Assembly (NCBI GenBank): GCA_964400015.1
Contig: CAYNRR010000004.1
Span: forward strand, 29,121 to 93,120
Direction of reading: 5' to 3'
Source: UBA1234 sp964400015
GTDB lineage: Bacteria > Bacillota > Clostridia > TANB77 > UBA1234
DNA: 64,000 nt
How positions within the stretch are numbered: position 1 is the stretch's first letter; every line of letters begins with the position of its first letter. The position numbers and the translations under genes were made by a program. Positions 41,275-49,260 of the stretch are shown here, piece after piece. Under the pieces are notes generated by a model. It had not been told where the DNA came from. It saw only the letters and a program-made list of their open reading frames with translations, and ran no database searches.

Positions 41275-41403
41275 ATGAAAAATAATTCTTGTTTTGAAAA
41301 TATATGTTGTTCTCTCAAAAGCATCGAATGCTTTCTTGAAAAGCTTTGTGGTTTCTTAAAATGTAAAGATCTATATAATTTTTTAAGGTCGCATCATCAG
41401 TAA
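41275..41403 (+). CDS. Small Cys-rich peptide (42 residues)
   Basis: Plus-strand frame MKNNSCFENICCSLKSIECF then LEKLCGFLKCKDLYNFLRSHHQ. It has six Cys (6, 11, 12, 19, 25, 30), is amphipathic, and carries a GGATGTG site about five bases before the ATG. It is flanked by minus-strand genes and ends inside the terminator hairpin at 41384-41413, which would then serve both sides. I do not recognise a family. Conservation elsewhere would be needed to call it real. Confidence 0.4.
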   Translation: MKNNSCFENICCSLKSIECFLEKLCGFLKCKDLYNFLRSHHQ

Positions 41404-41413
41404 TGCGACCTTA
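41384..41413. terminator. Bidirectional terminator behind the ferredoxin gene
   Basis: A perfect 11-bp stem (TAAGGTCGCAT with ATGCGACCTTA) around eight bases, A/T runs on both sides, 12 bases past the ferredoxin stop. The plus-strand Cys-rich frame ends within it. Confidence 0.85.
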
Positions 41414-41425
41414 ATTTGTACAAAT

Positions 41426-41596
41426 TTATTCTGCTTCTGGAGCACTTACAGGACATACTGCAGCGCAAGCTCCACATTCAATGCATTGTGCTGGATCTAT
41501 TTCGTATTTTGTTTCACCTTCACTTATACATGATACTGGGCAACCATTAGCACAAGCTCCACATTTAACACAAGCGTCACTTATTTTATATGCCAT
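41426..41596 (-). CDS. Clostridial-type 2[4Fe-4S] ferredoxin
   Basis: A 56-residue electron carrier with two CxxCxxCxxxCP clusters: CVKCGACANGCP and CIECGACAAVCP. Start ATG with AAGGAGGTG eight bases upstream. It is the last gene of the lepB-holB-ricT run and ends at a strong terminator. A plausible partner is the por oxidoreductase at the other end of the window, but no link is shown by position. Confidence 0.96.
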   Translation of the reverse strand: MAYKISDACVKCGACANGCPVSCISEGETKYEIDPAQCIECGACAAVCPVSAPEAE

Positions 41597-41629
41597 TATT
41601 TTCACCTCCTTTGTAACTCTAGATTCTTT

Positions 41630-42523
41630 TTAATCATCCATTTTAAAGCCTTCCTCCAAAGCTTTTAATTCTTTCATACTAACTTCTGAATCATATTTTT
41701 CTTTACGTTTTCCTGATTTTATAATTTCAATTTCAGAGTTTTTAAAAACTTTTTTCACAAATGTATCTTCTGCTTTTAATTTTACTTTAACTAATTCTTT
41801 AAGTACTTCAACATCTTCAACAGTACCTGTTCCTTCAGGAGTCTTAACAATAGAACCTAATGAAGGAAGTCTTGAAAGTTTTTCTTCATATACCTCTTGC
41901 TCATGTTTTAAGCAACACATTAGTCTTCCACAAACGCCAGAAATCTTAGTTGGGTTAAGAGATAGACCTTGTTCTTTCGCCATTTTTATAGATACTGGAT
42001 TTAAATCTGTTAAATGATTACAGCAACATAGTTCTCTGCCACACATTCCGTATCCACCTAGCATTTTCACTTCATCTCTTACGCCAATTTGTCTAAGTTC
42101 AATTCTTGTTTTATAAATCGCTGCAAGCTCTTTTACTAAATCTCTAAAATCTATTCTTCCGTCTGCTGTAAAATAGAATAACAATTTGGTATTGTCAAAG
42201 GTATACTCAACATCTATCAACTTCATATCAAGTCCATGTTTTATAATTTTTTCTTCACATGTTTTATATGCTTCTGCAGATTTTTTTTCATTTTCCAAAA
42301 AAGTTTTTGTATCTTCTTCAGTTGCTACTCTTATTACATCTTTTAATGGTGCAACAATCTTTTCTTCTGTAACACTTCCATTAGCGATGGCAACTTCTCC
42401 GTACTCAATTCCTCTAACTGTTTCTACAATAACATTTTGTCCTTTTTCAAGAACTAATCCATTAGGATTAAAGAAATATACCTTACCTAATTTTTTAAAT
42501 TTTATACCTACTATTTCTTGCAT
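41630..42523 (-). CDS. ricT: PSP1-domain protein RicT (YaaT)
   Basis: Component of the Ric (RicA/F/T) complex that in Bacillus subtilis helps RNase Y act and influences sporulation and competence. The 297-residue protein has the PSP1 domain (VEYTFDNTKLLFYFTADGRIDFRDL, about 100-130) and the characteristic Cys-rich region GYGMCGRELCCCNHL and GVCGRLMCCLKHE (about 155-210) that holds an iron-sulfur cluster in the complex. The start has AAGGAGG eight bases upstream. It follows holB by 12 bases, the conserved order seen around yaaT in Bacillota. Confidence 0.94.
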   Translation of the reverse strand: MQEIVGIKFKKLGKVYFFNPNGLVLEKGQNVIVETVRGIEYGEVAIANGSVTEEKIVAPLKDVIRVATEEDTKTFLENEKKSAEAYKTCEEKIIKHGLDMKLIDVEYTFDNTKLLFYFTADGRIDFRDLVKELAAIYKTRIELRQIGVRDEVKMLGGYGMCGRELCCCNHLTDLNPVSIKMAKEQGLSLNPTKISGVCGRLMCCLKHEQEVYEEKLSRLPSLGSIVKTPEGTGTVEDVEVLKELVKVKLKAEDTFVKKVFKNSEIEIIKSGKRKEKYDSEVSMKELKALEEGFKMDD

Positions 42524-42535
42524 TAGGTTTCCTCC

Positions 42536-43420
42536 TTAAATTTTGCACAATTCAACCATAAGGGAATCTAGTGCTAAATCAACATTTCCATTTCTTTTTA
42601 TCTTTTGAATTGTTTCTTCTAGTTTTTCTATCGTTTTGTATTCACAATTTTTTTCAGCTTTAAATTTTATAAAAAATATTTGCATAACCTTTTCTAAAAT
42701 TGCTTCCATACTAGGTTTTAATTTTTTATCTGCTTTGATTTCTTCAAATTTTCTATTAACTGCTAAAAAATCTCTTGTTTCTAAAATTGTGGCAACCTCT
42801 TTAGCTATGCCAAACAAATCATCATTTATAAAATCTAGTGCCTTTTTATATGAGCCATTAGCATATTTTATGGCTTCTTGTGTATATTCGATATTTTGCA
42901 GTTTTAATATTTTTTCAATTTCAGTATCAGACAAAGAATCAAACTGAACATCCACAACTCTAGATTTTATTGTGTTTAATAGTTTTTCTTTGTTTGATGC
43001 CACAAGAATTATTGTAGCATACAAAGGTGGCTCCTCTAACACTTTAAGTAACGCATTTTGTGCTTGCTCATTCATACAATCCGCATTATCAATTATAAAA
43101 AATTTGTGTGCAGCTCTAGTTGGTTTCAAAAAAAGTTCACTGCAAAAATTTCTTATTTCATCTACTTTTATGACATTTTTGGTTGGCTCTATAATTTTAA
43201 AATCGCTTTCATTTTCAAAAGTCAAACAAACTTCACAATTTCCACAATATCCAAATTGTGTAGAATTGCTACACATCACGCTTTTTGCAAATTCAATAGC
43301 TAGTGTTTTTTTGCCAATCCCATCTTTTCCAGAAAATAAATACGCATGACTTACCGAATTTGCTATTATTATTTTTTCTAATTTTTGTTTTACATTTTCA
43401 TGTCCAATAATATTAAGCAT
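42536..43420 (-). CDS. holB: DNA polymerase III subunit delta'
   Basis: Clamp-loader subunit. The 294-residue AAA+ protein starts MLNIIGHENVKQKLE, has a P-loop (FSGKDGIGKKTLAIEFAK, about 29-46) and the four-cysteine zinc site CSNSTQFGYCGNCEVC (about 50-65). The sensor-1 region reads FFIIDNADCMNEQAQNALLK with PPLYATIILV after it. The start has AAGGAG seven bases upstream. It sits between lepB and ricT. Confidence 0.95.
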   Translation of the reverse strand: MLNIIGHENVKQKLEKIIIANSVSHAYLFSGKDGIGKKTLAIEFAKSVMCSNSTQFGYCGNCEVCLTFENESDFKIIEPTKNVIKVDEIRNFCSELFLKPTRAAHKFFIIDNADCMNEQAQNALLKVLEEPPLYATIILVASNKEKLLNTIKSRVVDVQFDSLSDTEIEKILKLQNIEYTQEAIKYANGSYKKALDFINDDLFGIAKEVATILETRDFLAVNRKFEEIKADKKLKPSMEAILEKVMQIFFIKFKAEKNCEYKTIEKLEETIQKIKRNGNVDLALDSLMVELCKI

Positions 43421-43436
43421 CTATTCACTCCTTGCA

Positions 43437-44084
43437 TTATTTATCGATTTTTCCAAAAGCCGTTAATGGCCAAATTCTAGTAGAAACTCTTCCTTCTATT
43501 TTTTCTATTGGAATACAACCAAATTCTCTACTATCACTAGAGCCTCCTCTATTATCTCCCATTACAAAAACGTATCCTTCTGGCACAATTATATCGCAGT
43601 AATCACCAGTTACTGGTGTTGTTATTCCATTTAAATAAGGTTCTAGTCTTTCTTTTCCATCGACATAAACCTTTCCACCTTCTATTTTCACATGTTCTCC
43701 ACCTAATGCGATAACTCTTTTGATATAGCTTACTTTTCCAATTTCAATAACATCATGAAAAATAAACTCTATTGCACTATCAATTTTATTATAATGTCCA
43801 CAACCATCAACAGTGTTATCAGGTTTTTCAAATGTGATAATATCATTTCTTTGTATTGGTAAATTAAGTGTTCTTACTAATCTATTTACAAGTACTCTTT
43901 CACCATCAAGTATTGTTGGTGTCATAGATGTCTGACAAACAAGCGTAGGTGTAAATAAGAAATATCTTACAATCATCGCAACTACAAATGCTGCAATAAA
44001 ACAAAAAATCCATTCTACAGCTTCTCTTACAAAAGATTTTTCTTTAACTGTAGATTCTTTAGTATCTATTTCTAACTCTTTCAT
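43437..44084 (-). CDS. lepB: Signal peptidase I
   Basis: Membrane protease that removes signal peptides from secreted proteins. The 215-residue protein has one N-terminal membrane helix (about 23-45), the catalytic Ser53 in QTSMTPTI and catalytic Lys122 in YIKRVIALGGE, and the later family box GDNRGGSSDSREFG. The ATG at 44084 is preferred because GGAGAGGTG lies just upstream; the longer frame to 44132 has no site and would run through the promoter. Its own promoter overlaps the end of the walK terminator region. Acts on the ordinary secreted proteins here (for example the carboxypeptidase), not on prepilin-type leaders. Confidence 0.95.
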   Translation of the reverse strand: MKELEIDTKESTVKEKSFVREAVEWIFCFIAAFVVAMIVRYFLFTPTLVCQTSMTPTILDGERVLVNRLVRTLNLPIQRNDIITFEKPDNTVDGCGHYNKIDSAIEFIFHDVIEIGKVSYIKRVIALGGEHVKIEGGKVYVDGKERLEPYLNGITTPVTGDYCDIIVPEGYVFVMGDNRGGSSDSREFGCIPIEKIEGRVSTRIWPLTAFGKIDK

Positions 44085-44103
44085 ATGTTCACCTCTCCAA
44101 AGC

Positions 44104-44132
44104 ATTATACTACAATAAATAATGTAGTTCAA
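44104..44132 (-). promoter_or_regulatory. Promoter of lepB-holB-ricT-ferredoxin
   Basis: TTGAAC (44127-44132) and a perfect TATAAT (44104-44109) with a 17-base spacer, about 20 bases before the lepB ATG. Confidence 0.8.
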
Positions 44133-44139
44133 GTAAATT

Positions 44140-44179
44140 ATGGCTATTAAAAAGCCGGCAAAAGCTCTTTAATAGCCAT
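44140..44179 (-). terminator. Terminator of walK
   Basis: ATGGCTATTAAA on both arms with a slightly mismatched upper stem and a loop around GCCGGC. It separates walK from lepB. Confidence 0.65.
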
Positions 44180-44183
44180 GTTT

Positions 44184-45998
44184 TTAAGATTTTTTATATA
44201 ATGGTAATTTAATCACCACTTCTGTTCCTTTATTTTTCTCACTTTTTATGTCTATACTTCCATTGTTAGAATCAATAATTTCTTTAGCGATTGGCAATCC
44301 TAATCCTGTTCCACCCATTTCTCTAGAGCGAGCTTTATCTACTCTATAAAATCTTTCAAATACTCTTGGCAAGTCTTCTTTTGGAATTCCAATTCCGTTA
44401 TCAATTATCTTTATATATGCGTCATTGTGAACTGCTCCAATATAAACTTTTATATTTCCTCCTTCTGGAGTATATTTTATGCTATTGCTTAATATGTTTG
44501 TAACAGCTTGTTCTATTCCATCTCTGTCGCCATATACTTCTGCAACATTTGATGTAACATAGCATTCTAACATTTGATTTTTCTTTTCTGCTTGTATTTT
44601 GTGTTTGTCACAAATTTGTTTTGTTAATTCAGTAACATCAAAATTTATTTTTTCCCAAGCTATTTTCTTATAATCAAATTTTGTTAATTGTAATAAATCA
44701 CTTACTAGTTTTGTCATTCTATTAGTTTCTGTAAGGATTACATTTAAAAATCTATTTTTGCTTTCAGGATCTAAGTCTTCTTCTTCTAGCAAGGTTTCTG
44801 CATATGTTTTTACTGACGTCAATGGTGTCTTTAATTCGTGAGAAACATTTGAAACGAATTCCTTACGCATATCATCTAACTTAGCTTGTTTCGTCATGTC
44901 ATGGAGTATAACAATTACTCCTATAGGTTTATCTTTTTCATCTCTAAAAGGTTCAAAATACACATTTAAGAATTTTTCATTTATCGATACAAATTGATCT
45001 GTAACGGTCCATTCATCTAAGTAAATTATTTTTTCCAAATTCGTATCTAATTCAAATTTTTTAAATATTTCATCAAACGTTCTTTCGTTTTCAAATTCTA
45101 ACATTTTCTTTGCTGCATAATTTGCATGAATCAATCTTCCACTTGTATTAAATGCTAGAACGCCATCTGTTAAGTGCATAAGAATTGTTTCTAATTTGTT
45201 TTTTTCACTTGAAATTTGGGCCATATTATTTTGTATTTGTTCCATCATTATGTTGAATGTATCTATCAGTTTAGTAATTTCATATCCTGCTTTTTCTTTG
45301 TCCGTAAGTGTCACCATTGATATGTCACCTTGAGCCATCAGCTCGGCTTTATTTGTTAATAACGCAATTGGTTTTGTAATAGAATTACCTGTAACAACTG
45401 CTATTACTAGAGTCATGCATAATGTTCCCGCGATCGCAATTAAATACATTGTCTTTATTTGATTTAATTGTTTGTTTATATACGCCTTACTTTGTGAAAC
45501 AACAATAATTGCTTTTCCGTCTTCTAACAATTCATTTTCTATGACATATGCAAACAAATAACAAGATAATTTTTCTTCATCCGACACAGCATATTTCAAA
45601 GATGAATTTTCCGCTCGTGCAATGCATTCTTTTGCTTCTTCCGTCAAATTATATAGTTTCCCCGTTAAAATATCGTTGTATTCTGAATCTAATAACGTGC
45701 CAAATCTTGTGTTACTATTTAACGAAAAATATATCTTAAAATTGTTATAAAAATCTTCTATGTTAGCTTCATCGTTTTTTTGTGGGCCATACACGTTTGA
45801 CGCAAATTTTAACTGTGGATTCAAACCTCCGATGTTAAAATTATATCCTCGAATATTGTTAAGCATTTCATCAACAAAACCCGTATAATAAACTTCTTCT
45901 ATTTTATAAATAGAAAACATCCCTATTCCCAAGAGAATACTCAAAATCAATACTAAAAAAACTAAAATCAATTTAAGCTGTAAACTTTTCCAAAACAT
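44184..45998 (-). CDS. walK: Sensor histidine kinase, WalK/PhoR type
   Basis: Likely partner of the response regulator directly upstream, in the family controlling cell-wall metabolism. The 604-residue protein has an N-terminal helix (about 8-28), an extracytoplasmic domain to about 185, a second helix (MYLIAIAGTLCMTLVIAVVT), a HAMP domain, a PAS domain (about 260-360), HisKA with SHELKTPLTSVKTY and HATPase boxes NILSNSIKYTP, DNGIGIP and GTGLGLPIAKEI. The layout matches WalK. The start has AGAGGAG close by. A terminator-like hairpin lies between the two genes and could lower walK expression. A PhoR assignment is the main alternative. Confidence 0.88.
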   Translation of the reverse strand: MFWKSLQLKLILVFLVLILSILLGIGMFSIYKIEEVYYTGFVDEMLNNIRGYNFNIGGLNPQLKFASNVYGPQKNDEANIEDFYNNFKIYFSLNSNTRFGTLLDSEYNDILTGKLYNLTEEAKECIARAENSSLKYAVSDEEKLSCYLFAYVIENELLEDGKAIIVVSQSKAYINKQLNQIKTMYLIAIAGTLCMTLVIAVVTGNSITKPIALLTNKAELMAQGDISMVTLTDKEKAGYEITKLIDTFNIMMEQIQNNMAQISSEKNKLETILMHLTDGVLAFNTSGRLIHANYAAKKMLEFENERTFDEIFKKFELDTNLEKIIYLDEWTVTDQFVSINEKFLNVYFEPFRDEKDKPIGVIVILHDMTKQAKLDDMRKEFVSNVSHELKTPLTSVKTYAETLLEEEDLDPESKNRFLNVILTETNRMTKLVSDLLQLTKFDYKKIAWEKINFDVTELTKQICDKHKIQAEKKNQMLECYVTSNVAEVYGDRDGIEQAVTNILSNSIKYTPEGGNIKVYIGAVHNDAYIKIIDNGIGIPKEDLPRVFERFYRVDKARSREMGGTGLGLPIAKEIIDSNNGSIDIKSEKNKGTEVVIKLPLYKKS

Positions 45999-46035
45999 AT
46001 ACTTCTCCTCTTACTTTGTTTATTAAATATTCACA

Positions 46036-46057
46036 AAAACCCAGACATAAGTCTGGG
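46036..46057 (-). terminator. Hairpin with T-run between walR and walK
   Basis: CCCAGAC pairs with GTCTGGG over a four-base loop, then TTTTTG on the minus strand. It lies about 20 bases after walR and 40 before walK, so it is an intra-operon attenuator or partial terminator. Confidence 0.7.
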
Positions 46058-46078
46058 CTTTGCAATGTATGGTAAAAC

Positions 46079-46798
46079 TTAATTATTAGTGTTGAAATAA
46101 TAACCTACGCCTCTTTTTGTAAGTAGTAACTCTGGCGAACTAGGATTCTTTTCGATTTTTTCTCTAATTCTTCTTATTGTAACATCTACGTTTCTGACAT
46201 CACCAAAATATTCATATCCCCAAACATTTTCTAATAGTTCTTCTCTCGAAAAAACTTTTCCTTTATTTACTGCCAAGAATTTTAAAAGTTCAAATTCCTT
46301 TAATGTGATATCAGTACTTTTTCCAGAAACTCTTGCATCATATTTAAATGTATCTAAAGTTAACGGACCGAATTCAAGAATTTGATTAGCACCATCACCT
46401 ATATTTTCAGCATCCTTTTTAGTTGCTTCTATTCCTTCCCATTTTCTAAGATTAGCCTTTACTCTAGCCATAACTTCTCTCACACTAAAAGGCTTTGTTA
46501 TATAGTCATCTGCTCCCAATTCTAATCCTATTACTTTATCTACTATATCTTCTTTAGCAGTTACCATAAGGATTGGGATATTGCTAACTTGTCTTATATT
46601 TTTACAAACCGAAAAGCCATCCATCTTTGGAAGCATTACATCTAGCAATACCAAATCTGGTTTTTCTGTTTTTACTAAGTTTATAGCCGATTCACCATCA
46701 TATGCTTCAAGAGTATCATAACCTTCTCTTTTTAAGTTATGATTTAAAATATCTACGATTGCCTTTTCGTCATCGACAATCAAAACTTTCTTGCTCAT
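46079..46798 (-). CDS. walR: OmpR-family response regulator, WalR type
   Basis: A 239-residue regulator with an N-terminal receiver (IVDDEKAIVDIL; phosphorylated Asp in LVLLDVMLPKMDG; conserved Lys in YITKPFSVREV) and a C-terminal winged helix (about 140-239) ending in RGVGYYF. The recognition region DVRNVDVTIRRIREKIEKNP is typical of WalR/PhoB-like proteins. It has its own promoter and precedes the histidine kinase gene. The WalR assignment rests on overall similarity and on the LytM-type peptidase gene upstream; PhoP is possible. Confidence 0.9.
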   Translation of the reverse strand: MSKKVLIVDDEKAIVDILNHNLKREGYDTLEAYDGESAINLVKTEKPDLVLLDVMLPKMDGFSVCKNIRQVSNIPILMVTAKEDIVDKVIGLELGADDYITKPFSVREVMARVKANLRKWEGIEATKKDAENIGDGANQILEFGPLTLDTFKYDARVSGKSTDITLKEFELLKFLAVNKGKVFSREELLENVWGYEYFGDVRNVDVTIRRIREKIEKNPSSPELLLTKRGVGYYFNTNN

Positions 46799-46843
46799 TT
46801 ATATCTTCACCCTTTCTACGGATATAACCTTTTGACTATTTTT

Positions 46844-46872
46844 ATTATCTATTATCGTTCCCTAAAAGTCAA
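46844..46872 (-). promoter_or_regulatory. Promoter of walRK
   Basis: TTGACT (46867-46872) and GATAAT (46844-46849) with a 17-base spacer. Confidence 0.7.
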
Positions 46873-46927
46873 TGAAAAATGCACTCAAATTTTCATAGGA
46901 TTTTCACACTGGTTATTTTGCATAAAA

Positions 46928-46953
46928 AAAGGACTGCTTTTTAGCAATCCTTT
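46928..46953 (-). terminator. Terminator of the M23 peptidase gene
   Basis: On the minus strand AAAGGATTGC pairs with GCAGTCCTTT (one G-U) over six bases and is followed by TTTTTATG. It lies five bases past the stop. Confidence 0.8.
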
Positions 46954-46958
46954 AAATT

Positions 46959-47975
46959 TTAGTCATATATAAACACTTCTGGATTTAATGGTGTTCCATC
47001 TAATCTTATTTCCATGTGTACATGAGGTCCTGTTGATCTACCTGTACTACCTACAAGTCCTATTAAATCATTTTGTTGTATCTCATCGCCAACATTTACA
47101 AGTATTTTACTACAGTGTGCATAATATGTTTCATATCCACCTGTATGTTGAACTTTTATTAAGTATCCATAGTTACCAGACCAATCTGCAAATGTAACTA
47201 CTCCTGATTCAGCCGCATAAATATCTGATCCTAATGGTGCTGCTAAATCTATTCCATAGTGATATCCTGATGATCTCCAACCAAATCTTGATGTTATAAC
47301 TGGATTTTCTAGTGGCACTGCAAAATCTAATGTTTTTAGATTTTGTTTTAATGCTAACAACGTTTCGTCTGAAACCGTTTTTGCTGCTGCAGATGTTGCT
47401 CTAATTTCCTTAATAGCATCATTTGCCGTTTTTATTGGCATATATATGTCATTTACTGCTACTTCAACATCTTCAATCAAATCATACTCTAACAAAAATT
47501 TTTCTTCAATCTCCAAATCAGATTGTTTCTTATAATCAGATTGTTTTTCGTTAACTTCATCAACAATTTCTTGAGCATCTTCTAACGAATCTACTAATCC
47601 TTGTTCTTCGCCATCAACCAATACTGCATATACTTTATAGTATACATCACAATTGTCTTTCAATACGGCAAATACTTCTTCATCTGATGTTTTAATGTTT
47701 TTGTCTACAAGTAAAAGTTTGTAATCTACACTTGAGTTTGAAACAACGTATCCTACATTTTCACCTTCACCTGTTTTTATGTAATTATTTAATTTCTTTT
47801 CTAAAGCTATTTTACTTGAAACGTATCCTACATCTTCATCATTCACGTTAACTGCATAAACAAACTTGTATTTGATAAACATTAGTGACATTACCATTAC
47901 ACAAGCAAACGCAACCGTTAAACATAATTTTGAAAGAAGCTTTATTGTAAAACGCGCTCTGCTAGACATTTTCAA
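46959..47975 (-). CDS. Membrane-anchored M23 (LytM-type) peptidase
   Basis: Probable zinc endopeptidase or divisome/wall-enzyme activator outside the membrane. The 338 residues comprise an N-terminal anchor (about 15-38), a 180-residue helical and repeat-like region (two YV-S motifs, QSDYKKQSD) and a C-terminal LytM domain (about 225-338). The metal motif is intact: H and D in SSGYHYGIDLAAP, and HxH in GPHVHMEI. The start is a TTG with GGAG 10 bases upstream; an ATG six bases later is possible. It is monocistronic, and genes of this type are common targets of WalR, which is encoded next door. Confidence 0.9.
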   Translation of the reverse strand: MKMSSRARFTIKLLSKLCLTVAFACVMVMSLMFIKYKFVYAVNVNDEDVGYVSSKIALEKKLNNYIKTGEGENVGYVVSNSSVDYKLLLVDKNIKTSDEEVFAVLKDNCDVYYKVYAVLVDGEEQGLVDSLEDAQEIVDEVNEKQSDYKKQSDLEIEEKFLLEYDLIEDVEVAVNDIYMPIKTANDAIKEIRATSAAAKTVSDETLLALKQNLKTLDFAVPLENPVITSRFGWRSSGYHYGIDLAAPLGSDIYAAESGVVTFADWSGNYGYLIKVQHTGGYETYYAHCSKILVNVGDEIQQNDLIGLVGSTGRSTGPHVHMEIRLDGTPLNPEVFIYD

Positions 47976-48016
47976 AAAACGTCAACTCCTTTTCTATTCT
48001 TTTAAATAGCATCTAT

Positions 48017-48045
48017 ATTTTACTATAACAAATCCAACAAGGCAA
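48017..48045 (-). promoter_or_regulatory. Promoter of the M23 peptidase gene
   Basis: TTGCCT (48040-48045) and TAAAAT (48017-48022) with a 17-base spacer. The remaining gene-free bases up to 48230 are AT-rich and show nothing else I can support. Confidence 0.6.
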
Positions 48046-48230
48046 CTCGATTCAATTCTTTTAAAAACTATTTTTAATTATTTTTCAAAAATACATCAAT
48101 ATTATAGCTCTTTTCTTACTTTATCACTCTTTTTCTTGATTTTTTATGTAATTTGTCACGCTTTTAAGAGAAAACGCGAGATTTTAAAAGAACCTCAACC
48201 ATATTTTAATTTTTTGTACGTTTTTTATTG

Positions 48231-48725
48231 TTATTTTTTGTTTAAGTTAGAATATGCGTTATGGATTTCACTATACGTATAATAATATGAATCTCCCATT
48301 CTAACACCGTCTACAAGTAACACGTTTACCTTACCTGTATCCTCATATGAAACTATGTAACTATTTTCAATGCTTCTGACATCTAACGCCTCGTTTAAAG
48401 TTTGTTTCATAATTTCACTCATCGCCTCATCACCAAAGCCCAATAAATAATAATCTTCACCTTCAAGTAGTCTATTTCCAACTCTTGAATTATATTGAGA
48501 TATATCTTCTATTTTGAAAGCCTCTAATGTATCTTTGAAATTTTTCTTATCAAAACTTAAGCTTTTCATTTGATCATTTATAAGTTTTATTTCCTGAAAA
48601 TATTTTTGAGCATTTGCCTCTGTAACAACTTCTCTAGAAGTTAAAATCGAATATCCTGCAAGCATAATTAAAATAACTATTACAATAACCATGCTCGTTG
48701 CAGTAACACCTCTTTGACTTTTCAT
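48231..48725 (-). CDS. Pilin-like protein (GVTATSMV leader)
   Basis: A 164-residue protein with a prepilin-like leader: MKSQRG, then VTATSMVIVIVILIMLAGYSIL and a helical stalk. Position 5 of the mature form is Ser rather than Glu. The rest is a small soluble domain of unknown fold with the motif SYIVSYEDTGKVNVL, which parallels HTYIVNYETGEVELL in the next gene, so the two are probably diverged paralogues. The ATG at 48725 has GGAGGG five bases upstream; the TTG one codon earlier is rejected. It lies 17 bases after the neighbouring pilin-like gene, and both follow pcrA. Confidence 0.85.
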   Translation of the reverse strand: MKSQRGVTATSMVIVIVILIMLAGYSILTSREVVTEANAQKYFQEIKLINDQMKSLSFDKKNFKDTLEAFKIEDISQYNSRVGNRLLEGEDYYLLGFGDEAMSEIMKQTLNEALDVRSIENSYIVSYEDTGKVNVLLVDGVRMGDSYYYTYSEIHNAYSNLNKK

Positions 48726-48742
48726 CAAATCCCTCCTGTAAA

Positions 48743-49246
48743 TTATTCTGCGACAGCTCTAACTTGTTCATATGTTCTAACTTGTTTACTGTCAATTACT
48801 ATCGGTCTTAATAGTTCAACTTCACCAGTTTCGTAATTTACTATATATGTATGATTTATTGAATCTAAACCAAGCATATCTCGAACTTCACTGATATCAT
48901 AAATTGCTTTTTCTGATTCTTTTTCAGCTGTTACCCCATAAATGATATACCAATCTTCTGCAGAGCCTAATACATTGTCTCCGTACGTTACGCTAGTATC
49001 ACGACCAGCGTCAAATTCTGAATCATAAAATTTACCTTGTTCTACTCTTAAATCAGAATTCATTTCCATTTGAAGCATTGCAGTATTTACTGCTTTCTTT
49101 AAAGTAGTCATTTCTACATAAACTTCTGTAACATCTGCTTCTGTTAATGTTTTTTGCCCTGAAGAAATAGCTACTGTTGCAATTACTAACGTTATGATCA
49201 AAACTATTACAAGTTCAATCATCGTAACACCTGCTTCATTTTTCAT
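48743..49246 (-). CDS. Type IV pilin-like protein with canonical Glu5
   Basis: A 167-residue protein with MKNEAG as leader and VTMIELVIVLIITLVIATVAIS as mature N terminus. It is the only pilin-like protein in the window that keeps the Glu5 of type IV pilins. The C-terminal half shares NHTYIVNYETGEVELLRPIV with the plus-strand gene at 29.4 kb (NEYIINYATGEVVSLKPIV), so these belong to one family. The start has GAGGAGGTG close upstream. It is 14 bases after pcrA and likely shares its transcript. Confidence 0.88.
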   Translation of the reverse strand: MKNEAGVTMIELVIVLIITLVIATVAISSGQKTLTEADVTEVYVEMTTLKKAVNTAMLQMEMNSDLRVEQGKFYDSEFDAGRDTSVTYGDNVLGSAEDWYIIYGVTAEKESEKAIYDISEVRDMLGLDSINHTYIVNYETGEVELLRPIVIDSKQVRTYEQVRAVAE

Positions 49247-49260
49247 TTGTGCACCTCCTC

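Noticed and set aside
44084..44132. Longer N terminus for signal peptidase I
   Set aside because: The extra 16 residues would be encoded across the promoter and ribosome site and do not match the family start.
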